Source of the DNA: Nitrospira sp.
Lineage (GTDB): Bacteria > Nitrospirota > Nitrospiria > Nitrospirales > Nitrospiraceae
Reading direction: 5' to 3'
Length of the DNA stretch: 64,000 nucleotides
Assembly: GCA_024760545.1 (NCBI GenBank)
Contig: CP060502.1
Coordinates: 186,001 to 250,000, forward strand
In this document: positions 26,881 through 35,377 of the stretch, piece by piece
Layout of the letters: every line of letters begins with the position of its first letter
Position numbering within the stretch: the first letter of the stretch is position 1
The notes under the pieces: model-generated
Seen by the model: only the letters and a program-made list of their open reading frames with translations
The model's database searches: none
What the model was told of the DNA's origin: nothing
Program-made: the position numbers and the translations under genes

Positions 26881-27306
26881 CTACAGCGCGTGAATGACGT
26901 TGGTGACGACGCCCCAGATTTCAAACTCTTGCTGCGGTTGAACCTCGATCGGCTGGTAGTTTCGGTTCTCCGGGAGCAGGCGCACTGCGGTGCCCCGTTT
27001 GGAGAGACGTTTCACGGTGAGTTCGCCATCCAGCGCCGCGACGATCACATTGCCGTCGACCGCTTCAAGGGACCGATCCACAACCAATAAGTCCCCCGTA
27101 TGAATGCCGGCACCGAGCATCGAGTCTCCGGACACGCGCACAAAGAAAGTCGCGGCGGGGTGCTTAATCAGGTGCCGGTTGAGATCCAGTTTGCCTTCGA
27201 GATAATCATCGGCCGGCGACGGGAAGCCAGCCGGCAGGCGGCCCAGGAACACGGGGAGCTTGTAGCGGGTGGAGAGATCAGGCGCGTAGACGGCATCGAT
27301 GTGCAT
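26881..27306 (-). CDS. umuD: UmuD, self-cleaving translesion polymerase V subunit
   Basis: The 141-residue protein shows an Ala26-Gly27 cleavage site (RLPAGFPSP), the catalytic Ser62 in VSGDSMLGAG and the Lys99 in GELTVKRLS. These residues perform RecA-stimulated self-cleavage to give UmuD'. It heads the umuDC pair. A clear CTGT-N8-ACAG LexA box was not found in the 40 bases upstream, so SOS control is expected from the family but is not shown by the sequence. Confidence 0.93.
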   Translation of the reverse strand: MHIDAVYAPDLSTRYKLPVFLGRLPAGFPSPADDYLEGKLDLNRHLIKHPAATFFVRVSGDSMLGAGIHTGDLLVVDRSLEAVDGNVIVAALDGELTVKRLSKRGTAVRLLPENRNYQPIEVQPQQEFEIWGVVTNVIHAL

Positions 27307-27345
27307 GACAGTTCCTCAGAGCCAGGAAGGGCTGTAGTCTACTCC

Positions 27346-28017
27346 CTAGGCCTGGGCTGGCTCAAGACAGGCGGGAGCGTTGTGCCGCGGGTTGTTGACC
27401 AGGGTACTGACTGGATAGGCCTGAAGTTCGGTACTGGGATACGGACGCAGCAAGGCCTTCAGCGAATCGGCGGGTGTGGTGTGATCGAGCCATGGGATAT
27501 ACGAGGCAGGCGCAAGGATCACTGGCATCCGATTGTGAATTGGCGCCATCAGGTCATTGGGCTCCGTGGTAATAATTGCGCAGGTCTCGATCGGCTCGCC
27601 TTCAGCGGGTTTCCAATGTTCCCATAGCCCCGCAAAGGCAAACGGCCGCTTGTCCTTTCGACCAATCCAGATGGGCTGTTTTCGCTCACCCAACCTTTGC
27701 CACTCATAGAACCCGTCGGCAATGACCAGGCATCGCCGCTTCTTGAATGCAGATCGAAAGGCGGGTTTCTCGGCCACGGTCTCACCCTTGGCGTTGATAC
27801 ACTGGTTGCCGATCTTGGCATCCTTGGCCCAAGAAGGAATCAGGCCCCAGCGAAGCAAGACGCAATCACGTTTCACAGACTCAGGATTGAGACGAACGAC
27901 CGCCACACGTTGCGTTGGGGAGATGTTGTAGTTGGGCTTGAACAGCGGGGGATCGTCAACCTGAAACTGTTCCGCGATGACTTCCGGGGTAGCCGTCTGG
28001 GTGAAGCGTCCACACAT
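27346..28017 (-). CDS. yedK: SRAP-family (YedK/HMCES) abasic-site DNA-protein crosslinking protein
   Basis: The 223-residue protein starts MCGRFTQTA, giving the catalytic Cys2 after Met removal. It has PNYNISPTQ, WGLIPSWAKD, INAKGETVAEKPAF, a Glu in ADGFYEWQ and the His in HNRMPVIL. SRAP proteins bind abasic sites in single-stranded DNA and form a stable thiazolidine crosslink. Next to umuDC it completes a small damage-tolerance group useful for an incoming single strand. It borders the left direct repeat of the accessory island. Confidence 0.92.
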   Translation of the reverse strand: MCGRFTQTATPEVIAEQFQVDDPPLFKPNYNISPTQRVAVVRLNPESVKRDCVLLRWGLIPSWAKDAKIGNQCINAKGETVAEKPAFRSAFKKRRCLVIADGFYEWQRLGERKQPIWIGRKDKRPFAFAGLWEHWKPAEGEPIETCAIITTEPNDLMAPIHNRMPVILAPASYIPWLDHTTPADSLKALLRPYPSTELQAYPVSTLVNNPRHNAPACLEPAQA

Positions 28018-28022
28018 CAGTA

Positions 28023-28104
28023 GCCTCGCAGGGAGGCTATTCTATGAAAACCAGACATCGAAGTCCAAAGCTGCTTCTGGGCAATGACCGACTGGTTATT
28101 GTAC
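28023..28104 (+). repeat. Left imperfect direct repeat of the accessory island
   Basis: The motif GCCTCGCAGGGAGGC, then ATTCTA, AAGTCCA, GCAATGACCG and GTTATTG recurs in the same order and direction at about 38931-39014. The copy begins 6 bases upstream of the SRAP start codon. The two copies bracket an 11-kb region of unrelated cargo. Confidence 0.6.
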
Positions 28105-28631
28105 AGAACGTCTGACTCTCCACTTTGCGACCGTCGGCATTCGGCCAAGAGCGGACATTCGGCGCCGAGATTGCACCACCCCAAAGCGGTCCTCAGCCCT
28201 GTCGCATGAACCTGCCCGGTAACCGCCGAGCGTAGCGGAGGAGGAGTGCCTGACGGGAAACAGCCGAAAGATTTGACAAGTAGGAACAACGTTCGAACAA
28301 CAGCTCGGCGCTGAAGCGGGAGTTCTCACGAAATCCCTCCGCGAAGTGTCGCAGGCACCGTCACTGTCCGCGCAGACGGGACACATAATGTTCGATTCCA
28401 AGACTTGAACCCATTTGAGTTTGGCTATCTGAGCCAGTTTCTTCCCATGTGGTATTGCACTTATTGTAAGGGCCCGCGACCATTCCCGTCATCTCAGATT
28501 TACACCTAATGCATCGGCTTGCTATAAATACTACTCTTGCACGGTGAAGCTAAAGGCAAGTCATCGCGTGCGAATCAGGATGACTCTAACAAGTCAGCCT
28601 TTCTTTTTCTCGTTTCAAGTATCACAACTGC
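28105..28631. other. Non-coding stretch with a fragment of the attC-associated tail
   Basis: Bases about 28160-28215 hold ATTCGGCGCCGAGATTGCACC and AAAGCGGTCCTCAGCCCTGT, matching the tail repeats at 30595 and 33705. No gene is supported. The final 100 bases upstream of 28632 are AT-rich and may carry the promoter of the CHAT-like gene. Confidence 0.5.
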
Positions 28632-30431
28632 ATGATTGCCATACCGTCGTTCGAACATGTAGCAATCGTTGGCGATGACGCCTGGCTTGCGGCAGAGATT
28701 TCATCGCTGTTTACCCGTCCTCGGCGTTATCTCACCGTCATGGATGGGCCTCGTCTGACTCGACCTGACTACACAAACGAAGTGATTAGACGGACCAATG
28801 CCCTCTCGCTGGCTCAAACTCGTCGAGTAGTATTCGCTAATTTGCCAGCCGATCAAAGTTGTGCACTATCTGAGCGCCAGCCGGCCGGCATGTTCATTTC
28901 CGCCAACACTCGAGAAGAGGCGCGATCTGCTCTCAGAGGTTGGACGAAAGGCCCAGCTGAAAAGCTGGCTTGGGGCCGAGACCACCTCGGCGTTGGTCTT
29001 CTGTTGGCCCGTCGCTCGAAGAAGTTCCTGGACACGGCTGAGGAGACATCGCCGCCAATCAATTTTGTCTCAGGTGGAACTCACCTGTTGATCGTCTGCG
29101 AGGCAGGGGAGGATCTCGCGGAAGTGACCGGGAGCAACTTGGCCTTCGCTACTGATGCATCTTTTTTAACTGTCCCTCAGCTTCCAGATCGTGATCAAGA
29201 TCAATGGCTGGAGGAAATCTATGCCCTCGGATCAGGGGAGAATGTCACAACGCGATTTGCCTGCATACGCGATCGCGTTCGCACAAGACTCCCTGCCTTT
29301 GACTTTCGAGAATACAAGCAGGTTTTGTTCATCACCAACGGCTTCCCTTGGGGAATGGCCATGCCAGAGCGTCCCACAACACATCTCTTCGCATATCCGG
29401 ATTTGGGACGCATGATAGTGGAAGGGATATGGGCGGCTTCCCGTACTGGCAAGAGCGCAAGGACAGCGCTGCTGATCCAATCGGATCACATCGCAGGATC
29501 GGAAATCGAGGCAATACGGGAATCATTGAAACAGAATCAAACTCTAGTTCGTATTCAGGCAGGACCCCGCGCGACAGTGCACAATGTCCGAATGTTGCTC
29601 GAGACTGTACCATTCGACATTGTCGTCATTTCGACGCATGCAGGTGATGTTTCAGGCAAACGGGTGACCTATAAATTCACGGACAGCGAAGGTATTGCTC
29701 GATGCCTTGTAGTCGATGAGGCTGTTGGGTTTGGATACGACCCCACAACCGAGAAAGTGTGCGTCCAAACATTCTGTCGTTTTCACGAATTAGACGGAGT
29801 TGATTGGTCGGATTCGGTCGCGAAATCTTCCCTGTATGTAGGCTCAGCGATCTCCACCTGGTCAGCAATGGGCGATGTCCAGGAGCGCGCAAAATACCGA
29901 GTAGCAAGCGAAGAGATCATTCGCGTTAACGGCTCCATGGGACTTCGGATGAGCGATGACGTGTGGCTTCCCATGATGCACGGTTTCGCACCTGGCTGTA
30001 CGCCGATCGTTTTTAACAACGCATGCTCATCGTGGCATGAATTAAGTAAGCGATTTATGTTTCCTGGGGCCAGCGCCTATATCGGAACCTTGTTTCCTGT
30101 GACAGAGGCAGAGGCCCAGGCAGTCGGCACGTCTTTTTTCCAGAGGGAACTCGGAAAATCATTACCAGTAGCGCTCTGGGCCTCACAGAATCACGTCTAT
30201 GAACGACAAGATCGACGCCCATATGCGATGTGTGGCCTTCCCTTTTCCTCGATCCAACGGAATACAATAGACTCCATCGCCTTCCTCTCCCAATATTACC
30301 CAAGAGCGATTGCCACCCTAAGCCGTAAGGCGAATACGACCGCTATTGAGGAATTACGGGAGAACTTCATCCAGCAGAAAGACTTTCTATCAAAGGAAGC
30401 GGAGATCCTCGCGGACTGGATTCGTTCCTGA
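28632..30431 (+). CDS. CHAT-domain (caspase-like) protease-like protein
   Basis: The 599-residue protein has a C-terminal CHAT-type domain. A His sits in VVISTHAGDVSGKRV (His336), and a Cys in IVFNNACSSWHE (Cys465) followed by FPGASAYIGTLFPVTEAEAQAVG, which is the conserved CHAT ending. The first 320 residues are an unknown mixed fold without TPR repeats. Base composition is poorer in GC than the flanking genes and no ribosome site is clear, which suggests recent transfer. CHAT proteases act as effectors in several anti-phage systems; no matching partner (gasdermin, TPR protein, Cas) is seen nearby. Confidence 0.75.
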   Translation: MIAIPSFEHVAIVGDDAWLAAEISSLFTRPRRYLTVMDGPRLTRPDYTNEVIRRTNALSLAQTRRVVFANLPADQSCALSERQPAGMFISANTREEARSALRGWTKGPAEKLAWGRDHLGVGLLLARRSKKFLDTAEETSPPINFVSGGTHLLIVCEAGEDLAEVTGSNLAFATDASFLTVPQLPDRDQDQWLEEIYALGSGENVTTRFACIRDRVRTRLPAFDFREYKQVLFITNGFPWGMAMPERPTTHLFAYPDLGRMIVEGIWAASRTGKSARTALLIQSDHIAGSEIEAIRESLKQNQTLVRIQAGPRATVHNVRMLLETVPFDIVVISTHAGDVSGKRVTYKFTDSEGIARCLVVDEAVGFGYDPTTEKVCVQTFCRFHELDGVDWSDSVAKSSLYVGSAISTWSAMGDVQERAKYRVASEEIIRVNGSMGLRMSDDVWLPMMHGFAPGCTPIVFNNACSSWHELSKRFMFPGASAYIGTLFPVTEAEAQAVGTSFFQRELGKSLPVALWASQNHVYERQDRRPYAMCGLPFSSIQRNTIDSIAFLSQYYPRAIATLSRKANTTAIEELRENFIQQKDFLSKEAEILADWIRS

Positions 30432-30471
30432 CTCCACAATAAAGCGAAGACACTATCAGAGATCTTATCTG

Positions 30472-30510
30472 CGAACGAGTGAATCGTTTGCTCACTCCTC
30501 GTTTAGCTAA
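30472..30510 (+). terminator. Possible terminator after the CHAT-like gene
   Basis: AACGAGTGA and TCACTCCTCGTT pair with a small bulge around an 8-base loop, followed by TTAGCT. It lies 40 bases after the stop of the CHAT-like gene. Confidence 0.35.
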
Positions 30511-30638
30511 GGGGTGTTGTCTCGTGGGAGATTGAGGTCTGATCGAGAATTGCGGAGATTGAGGTTATCGGAATCGACGAACTGTACCGTTCATGACGCC
30601 GAGATTGCACCACCCCAAAGCGGTCCTCACCCCTGTCG

Positions 30639-30743
30639 CCGTAACGCTGCGCGTGAGCCGAGGCCGAGCGCAGCGAGAGAACCCAAAGCGTACTCGCTTC
30701 GCTCGTACTGCTTTGGGCCGTCGGCTCGACGCGCGGGTTAGGC
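30639..30743 (-). other. Integron attC site
   Basis: Read on the minus strand, the site begins with R'' GCCTAAC (30743-30737) and ends with R' GTTACGG (30645-30639). Its arms, CGCGTGAGCCGA and TCGGCTCGACGCG, pair perfectly except for one extra C, the extrahelical base that defines attC. Between them a second stem CCCAAAGC/GCTTTGGG fills the variable part. It directly follows the stop of the gene at 30749-31255, the position expected in a gene cassette. Confidence 0.8.
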
Positions 30744-30748
30744 CGCAA

Positions 30749-31255
30749 CTAGCCTCCCTGCGCTTGGCCTCGTTGCTGCAGGGCTGTACGCAACTTTTGA
30801 ACCTCAGCGACGATCTTTTCGATCGTCTCCTCAAGTTCCTTTCGAGTCTTCTTGAGATCCTCTCGGGTAGCCAGCCCCTTGGCCTGCTGGCTTGCACTGG
30901 AAAGTGACTGCTCAAGCGAGGCCAGACGCTTGTCAATCTCTGCATTCGTACCCGGAGGCCTGTCGTTCTCCAGCTTTGTCACCCGCGCGGCGAGATCGGT
31001 GAACTCTTTCTTCGATGCAGGTTCGTTCATAGCTGAGTCCCTTATATTCCAGATTGAGAACAGTGCCGTAAGTAGCAAGAAAACCGAAGCCGCGATCTTG
31101 TCTCGTCGTGACTTTGCGTCGATGCGATCATTGAGCGAAATGGAATCCTTATTTCGATGAAACAACCTAGGTGAGAATATAAGCGTCCAGGCTGCTTGAA
31201 ACAAGCCAACCACCAGTAAGCCAAGGGCGGTCAGAACAACTGTGCTCCAAGACAC
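30749..31255 (-). CDS. Cassette-borne membrane protein with coiled coil
   Basis: The 168-residue product starts at a GTG with GGAG 6 bases upstream. That start is less than 25 bases from a GTTAGGC core (31272-31278), as in integron cassettes. Two membrane helices (VVLTALGLLVVGLFQAAWTL and ASVFLLLTALFSIWNI) are followed by a coiled coil rich in Lys, Glu and Leu (LATREDLKKTRKELEETIEK). No family is known to me. Many cassette proteins have no known relatives. Confidence 0.65.
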   Translation of the reverse strand: MSWSTVVLTALGLLVVGLFQAAWTLIFSPRLFHRNKDSISLNDRIDAKSRRDKIAASVFLLLTALFSIWNIRDSAMNEPASKKEFTDLAARVTKLENDRPPGTNAEIDKRLASLEQSLSSASQQAKGLATREDLKKTRKELEETIEKIVAEVQKLRTALQQRGQAQGG

Positions 31256-31267
31256 AATGCGCTCCGT

Positions 31268-31590
31268 TACGGCCTAACAATGTTTAGGCGGATCCATCAT
31301 AAGAACCGGATCTGCCATGTTCTATCCGCGTAACACACCTTCAATGATCGTGAACAATATCCCAACATCGACGGTGGTGCAATGAGTTGCGGCCCATCGA
31401 CCATTGATCACGGGTTCTTATGCGGATCGGCGTAAGACCTTCCCTTCTGGTAGCGGTCGGTCGTGTACTCCGGCTAAGGGTCGGATACCGATGGTCGAAG
31501 AACGGCCAAGTACGGAAATTCGGCGCCAGGATCGCCCCGCCATAATGCGGTCATACACCCTTCTGTTGGGCGCAAGTGGGTTTGGCTGCG
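31268..31590. repeat. attC-like dispersed repeat, copy 3 (most complete)
   Basis: It starts with the core GCCTAAC (31272-31278), then TTTAGGCGGATCC and CATAAGAACCGG. It ends its arm with GGGTTCTTATGCGGATCGGC and GTAAGAC (31432-31438), which differs in one base from the attC consensus GTTAGAC. The tail follows (GGTAGCGGTCGGTCGTGTAC ... GCGCCAGGATCGC). Two cores, inverted arms and a 167-base length fit a large attC. Confidence 0.7.
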
Positions 31591-31591
31591 T

Positions 31592-31694
31592 ATTCCGGTC
31601 AAAATGAGCCACGTATTCCAGAGGAAACCAGTCAGTCATTCCGATCCAAATCAGCCACTCATTCTGGTGCTATATGCCAACTGCTCCACTTGAA
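31592..31694. repeat. Short degenerate repeats, possible IS21-family end remnant
   Basis: Three related units occur: ATTCCGGTCAAAATGAGCCAC (about 31592), ATTCCGATCCAAATCAGCCA (about 31638) and a weaker copy near 31672. Multiple internal copies of such a motif are a feature of IS21-family ends. No istA or istB gene is near, so it would be a relic. Confidence 0.4.
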
Positions 31695-31961
31695 ACCAGC
31701 CACCTGCTCGACTTATCTCATGCTCTCCTACGTTCGCATTGACGCACATGTAATTTGATCCGGATACTAAGGAAGGTCTGATTACTGATCCAGTCATGAG
31801 CAAGTGCGTATTTTGCTCTGACATAATCGCTAAAAGACCCTATTTATAGGCCTTCCAAGAAAAACACGCACTATTTAGCGTTCGGCTCAGGAATTCGTGA
31901 TTTTGAGCGGTACAGTTGAGCATCTGCAGTCTCTTATATCCGGAGAGATCGCGAGCTACTC
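31695..31961. other. Non-coding stretch
   Basis: An AT-rich spacer downstream of the signal-peptidase-like gene. Nothing recognisable was found. Confidence 0.4.
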
Positions 31962-33314
31962 TTAGGGATTGGTGGACGAAAACATCTGGCCGATGCGTTC
32001 CCATCGTGCGTCTTGCTGAATGCCATCCCAGGACCAATAGATCACAGCAACCCTTCCATTAATGTGGTTCATGGCAATAGGTCCAAATTCACGACTATCA
32101 AACGTAGTAGCGAGGTTATCCGCTAGCACAAACACTGTCCCGTCTGGGACGACGATTGGCCCAAAGGCTTGAGCTTCGCCACGGGAGAGCTGTGAGATCG
32201 GAGATATTGTTGGCCGCATCGAGATGCGTTCGTTGAGCAGTGTTCCATTGATCCATATCCCATCGTGATTGATCGCGAGAGTCTCGCCTGGTAAACCGAC
32301 AACCCGCCGAAAATAGGGTACGTCTACGTTTGGAATTCGGATCGAGATGATGTCTCCGCGTTGCGGTGTACGGGAAGCTGTGTATGCGCGGAGATCCACT
32401 AGAAATATGTCATCGCCTATCAAGGTGGGATCCATGGCAGAACTTTGAATGTGATGCTGGGCAGCGTAGAAATTATAGATTGCGGTCCTGATAAGCGGCC
32501 TCGCAGTAAAATTTACCAGAAAGACGACTGCCAGGATGATGAACCATCTTAAGGGGTGCGAACTGCGTGCCCTTGGATCGTTCCTCAGCCGGCGTGCGGT
32601 CACCAGGGCTTCTGCCATGATGCCAACATAAATGATGCCTGCTGCTGTTACTGCTGCGATGACATTGTAGGGCGGCTTAAAATGAACATGCAGGAGGATA
32701 AAGAACTTCACTAATGTGGCTCCTCCAATCCACACGAGATAACACACCCCTGCCTTGATGTACTCACCGTTATATAACTGTCCTAATCCTGGGAGTAGGC
32801 TGAGCGAGAACGAGACCCAAGGACGCGGAGACTGGATGTAGTGGCTGTCTGCAGGCTGGAGATGACACTCCTGTTCCCTGTCGTTGAGGGCAAGCGGTAT
32901 GCTTTGTCCATCTGGATACCCGAGCAACCAATACATGATCGAGCCAGTCATCATGCCTAGCGTGAGAAGGAGGACTAACATAGTCACGTCCACAATGGGG
33001 AAAAAGTCGATGCCTGTTGTCAATGGTTCATGATTCACATTGGCGCCGACAAAGAGCGCTATAAACGGCCAGCAAAGTCCGATAAGGAGGAAAACAGAAA
33101 GAGGCTTGTTGAAGAGATATCGAGCAATGGCAACCCAGACACACAGTGAAGGAAATACAAAAACCAGGATCAATCGTGCGATATCGGGTGCTTCAAGATA
33201 GCCCAACCATTCAATAAACCCTCGGCCTGTTAGATAGGAAAAGTAGATCGTGCCTAATGCCAGGCCAGAGACCGTCGCGGCCGCAACGATTTTCAACCAA
33301 GTACTAGCTTTCAT
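31962..33314 (-). CDS. Signal peptidase I-like membrane protein lacking the catalytic Ser/Lys dyad
   Basis: The 450-residue protein has about seven membrane helices in its first 280 residues, then an S26-type domain. Box B reads QSSAMDPTL, where the residue before Met (Ala293) should be the nucleophilic Ser. Box D reads YFRRVVGLPGE, where Arg336 replaces the general-base Lys. Box C (GDIISI) and box E (VLADNLATTFDSREFGPI) are kept. The fold therefore seems intact but catalysis is predicted lost. The long membrane part is unlike LepB. ATG 33314 has GGAAGG upstream. It may bind rather than cut signal peptides; inference only. Confidence 0.75.
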   Translation of the reverse strand: MKASTWLKIVAAATVSGLALGTIYFSYLTGRGFIEWLGYLEAPDIARLILVFVFPSLCVWVAIARYLFNKPLSVFLLIGLCWPFIALFVGANVNHEPLTTGIDFFPIVDVTMLVLLLTLGMMTGSIMYWLLGYPDGQSIPLALNDREQECHLQPADSHYIQSPRPWVSFSLSLLPGLGQLYNGEYIKAGVCYLVWIGGATLVKFFILLHVHFKPPYNVIAAVTAAGIIYVGIMAEALVTARRLRNDPRARSSHPLRWFIILAVVFLVNFTARPLIRTAIYNFYAAQHHIQSSAMDPTLIGDDIFLVDLRAYTASRTPQRGDIISIRIPNVDVPYFRRVVGLPGETLAINHDGIWINGTLLNERISMRPTISPISQLSRGEAQAFGPIVVPDGTVFVLADNLATTFDSREFGPIAMNHINGRVAVIYWSWDGIQQDARWERIGQMFSSTNP

Positions 33315-33754
33315 GCCTTCCGAGATGTCGAGAGAGATAGAAAACTGGGCGTTACACTAAGGATAGCATAGCATCTTAGCCTGACAAGGTATGGCACTTA
33401 ATAGAATGCTGGTAGGAAACACGAAGATTTGGAGGCGTTCGGTCTGGATGGAGGAGAGGCAACTCTAATCCAGCGGGAAGTCCCTTCCTGAAAAGGAGGG
33501 GTTCTTCATAGTATAAACTGCGAAATGCGCATCAACGCTGAAGGTGCTGAATCGTCCTCAAATCAAATCCCGGCCTCGGCGTTAACTTAAGACGCAAGTG
33601 TGGGATCCCGATGGGGCCGTCATTCAGCGAACCACCTGATAACGGTCGGTCGTGGACGTCGGATTTGGGTCGGATGGCGGCGGCTGGAGATCGACTGTGA
33701 ACGGAAGTTCGGCGCCGAGATCGCACCGTAATAAAGCGGTCCTCAGTCCTATCG
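33315..33754. repeat. Spacer with attC-associated tail copy
   Basis: The first 270 bases show nothing clear. From about 33605 the tail repeat appears: GGGATCCCGATGG, CCACCTGATAACGGTCGGTC, GGGTCGGATGGCGG, TTCGGCGCCGAGATCGCACC and AAAGCGGTCCTCAGTCCT. The same start recurs at about 38612. It directly adjoins the attC site at 33755. Confidence 0.6.
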
Positions 33755-33828
33755 CATTAACGTTTGAGCTCAGCCGCGTGCGGAGGCCGCAGGCCGTAGC
33801 ACGTCGGCTGGAGCGACGGGGGTTGGGC
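33755..33828 (-). other. Integron attC site
   Basis: On the minus strand it begins with R'' GCCCAAC (33828-33822) and ends with a GTTAATG core (33761-33755). GCTCAGCCG (33768-33776) pairs with CGGCTGGAGC (33805-33814) leaving one unpaired base, the attC signature. It lies just after the stop of the chitinase-like gene. Confidence 0.8.
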
Positions 33829-33855
33829 GTCGGCACGCATCGGGGATTTTAGCCG

Positions 33856-34743
33856 CTATTGAATAGACAAGCCTGTCGGCGTGGACGGTGGCATTGAATC
33901 ACCTTTTTCCGCAGTCGAAACAATTATTTTCGCTTTGTGGATGGCGGTTGAGAAAACGTCCAGTCCCAATGCTGCTTTGTTCACAATACGCCGGGCTGAG
34001 GCTAAATTATTCCCGTTCAAGAGTTGCTCAATCTCGCCCCTGTTGTTTGACAAGTACGCGGCCAATATCTTGGCTGCCACTTCCGGCTTGCTTACCTCGT
34101 CAGGATTCTCGACAATATCGACGCTCACTTTGTCCTTGATCTGCTTCTGCATCTGCTCGTAGTTGTACCTGCCAGTGAGTTGGACAAAACCGCGACCACG
34201 GAAAAGAATTCCGTCTTCACACTCAGTCCGGGGTAACATTCCGTGGCGAGAGCGCATCAGCTCTTCATCAATACCGGTGTAGTAGCAATTGCCCAAGTGC
34301 AAGTTGATGATCGGTGTTCCGTCTTTGCGAAATGTCAGGGTCGAATCGTACTTGCCAAATGGGCGTTCGGTTCCCGGGGCTTGGATGCCGGCATAGCTTG
34401 GCTGATCGATCGTCTTCGAATAGGTACTCGGTCGCTCAGGGTCCGGCGAGAAGTTTGATGTTTCGACACGAATGGTGGCAAGCGCATAGACGACGACTTC
34501 CTTACTGTCACCGAGACCAAACTGCCGGAGTTCCGTCTGCACAAGAGGCCAGTTTGTATGCACATTTTCTTTGGCTGCGCTTGGGAATAAGGTAGCAACC
34601 TGTTCTTTCGTGATGCGTTCGACCAACTCGGTCTTCAAGTCCTCGGCACCCGCAGAAAGTAATGGCAACAAGATCGCTGACGCGACAAGAGCCAACAGAA
34701 GCACATGGCATCGCCATTCGGAAATCGTGTTTATGCTTCGCAT
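33856..34743 (-). CDS. Cassette-borne exported GH19 chitinase/lysozyme-like protein
   Basis: The 295-residue protein has a signal peptide (LLLALVASAILLPLLSAGA) and a GH19-like fold: a Glu in ATIRVETSNF, GRGFVQLTGRYNY (a strong family motif) and YEQMQKQ. It starts 11 bases from the core GTCTAAC (34754-34760) and its stop is 28 bases from an attC, so gene plus attC form a typical cassette of about 1 kb. GH19 enzymes cut chitin or peptidoglycan. Export suggests action on the cell wall or on competitors. Confidence 0.75.
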   Translation of the reverse strand: MRSINTISEWRCHVLLLALVASAILLPLLSAGAEDLKTELVERITKEQVATLFPSAAKENVHTNWPLVQTELRQFGLGDSKEVVVYALATIRVETSNFSPDPERPSTYSKTIDQPSYAGIQAPGTERPFGKYDSTLTFRKDGTPIINLHLGNCYYTGIDEELMRSRHGMLPRTECEDGILFRGRGFVQLTGRYNYEQMQKQIKDKVSVDIVENPDEVSKPEVAAKILAAYLSNNRGEIEQLLNGNNLASARRIVNKAALGLDVFSTAIHKAKIIVSTAEKGDSMPPSTPTGLSIQ

Positions 34744-34753
34744 TCTGTACGAC

Positions 34754-34862
34754 GTCTAACAATGTTTAGGCCGATCCGCATAAGAGCCGGACCTGCCATT
34801 TTCTATCCGAGTAACACACCTTCAATGATCGTGAACAATATCCTATCTCACCGGTGGTGCAA
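34754..34862. repeat. attC-like dispersed repeat, copy 4 (truncated)
   Basis: It begins GTCTAACAATGTTTAGGCCG and follows copy 3 closely through TTCAATGATCGTGAACAATA and CGGTGGTGCAA. It then stops; the right arm and tail are missing. The left core marks the start of the chitinase cassette. Confidence 0.65.
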
Positions 34863-35377
34863 ACGGCTGCTTTTCAATTCGGTGATCGACTGGTTTGGGT
34901 CGAGGATCGCCATCGGCCACTTCGCGACAGTCGCTACGGCACGCTCCGCGCCGGAAAGCTGCCGTTCATTAAAGATGGTGCCCACTTTGCGCGACGCTTG
35001 GCTGGATTGGGGATGAGTTTGCTGGTGTGGGAGGAGGATCGTAGAACAGATCCTTCGCACGCGTGTCCGTGCACACGACACCTGCCCACAAGTCTTTCTG
35101 TATGTTCTCGAACTCATGTGACCAAGACCTCGCCACCGTCCAGCAATCAGATGGTTCTGGAACAGACTTGCCCGTACAACCCGTGGTTTAGGAAAGCGCC
35201 TTCGACATCCACCTCCAGCCTACTCAGACCCACTCAGGCCAACTGGAACTCACTGGAGCCAATGAGAGCCAAGAGTTGGAGAAAAAACGCACTTTGGCTT
35301 GAGTAGGCTGGAATGAGTTGGAGTGAGATGGGGTTGAGCACAAAATGAGCACAATCGACTCTCCGGGAAGGGCTTGA
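34863..35377. other. Non-coding or decayed stretch
   Basis: No supported gene. A rightward frame from 34854 has no ribosome site and ends in low-complexity sequence. Near 35230-35335 there are repeated GGAACTCACTGGAG-like and GAGTTGGAGTGAG motifs, which suggest a decayed mobile-element border. Confidence 0.35.

Noticed and set aside
27306-27345. LexA box upstream of umuD
   Set aside because: ACTGT is present, but no partner half with the right spacing was found, so SOS control is not claimed from sequence.
28380-28410. tRNA-like GTTCGATTCC
   Set aside because: There is no acceptor or anticodon stem around it; the similarity is limited to ten bases.
34854-35306. Rightward open frame of 150 codons
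   Set aside because: No ribosome site, it begins inside a repeat and its end is low-complexity; no domain was recognised.
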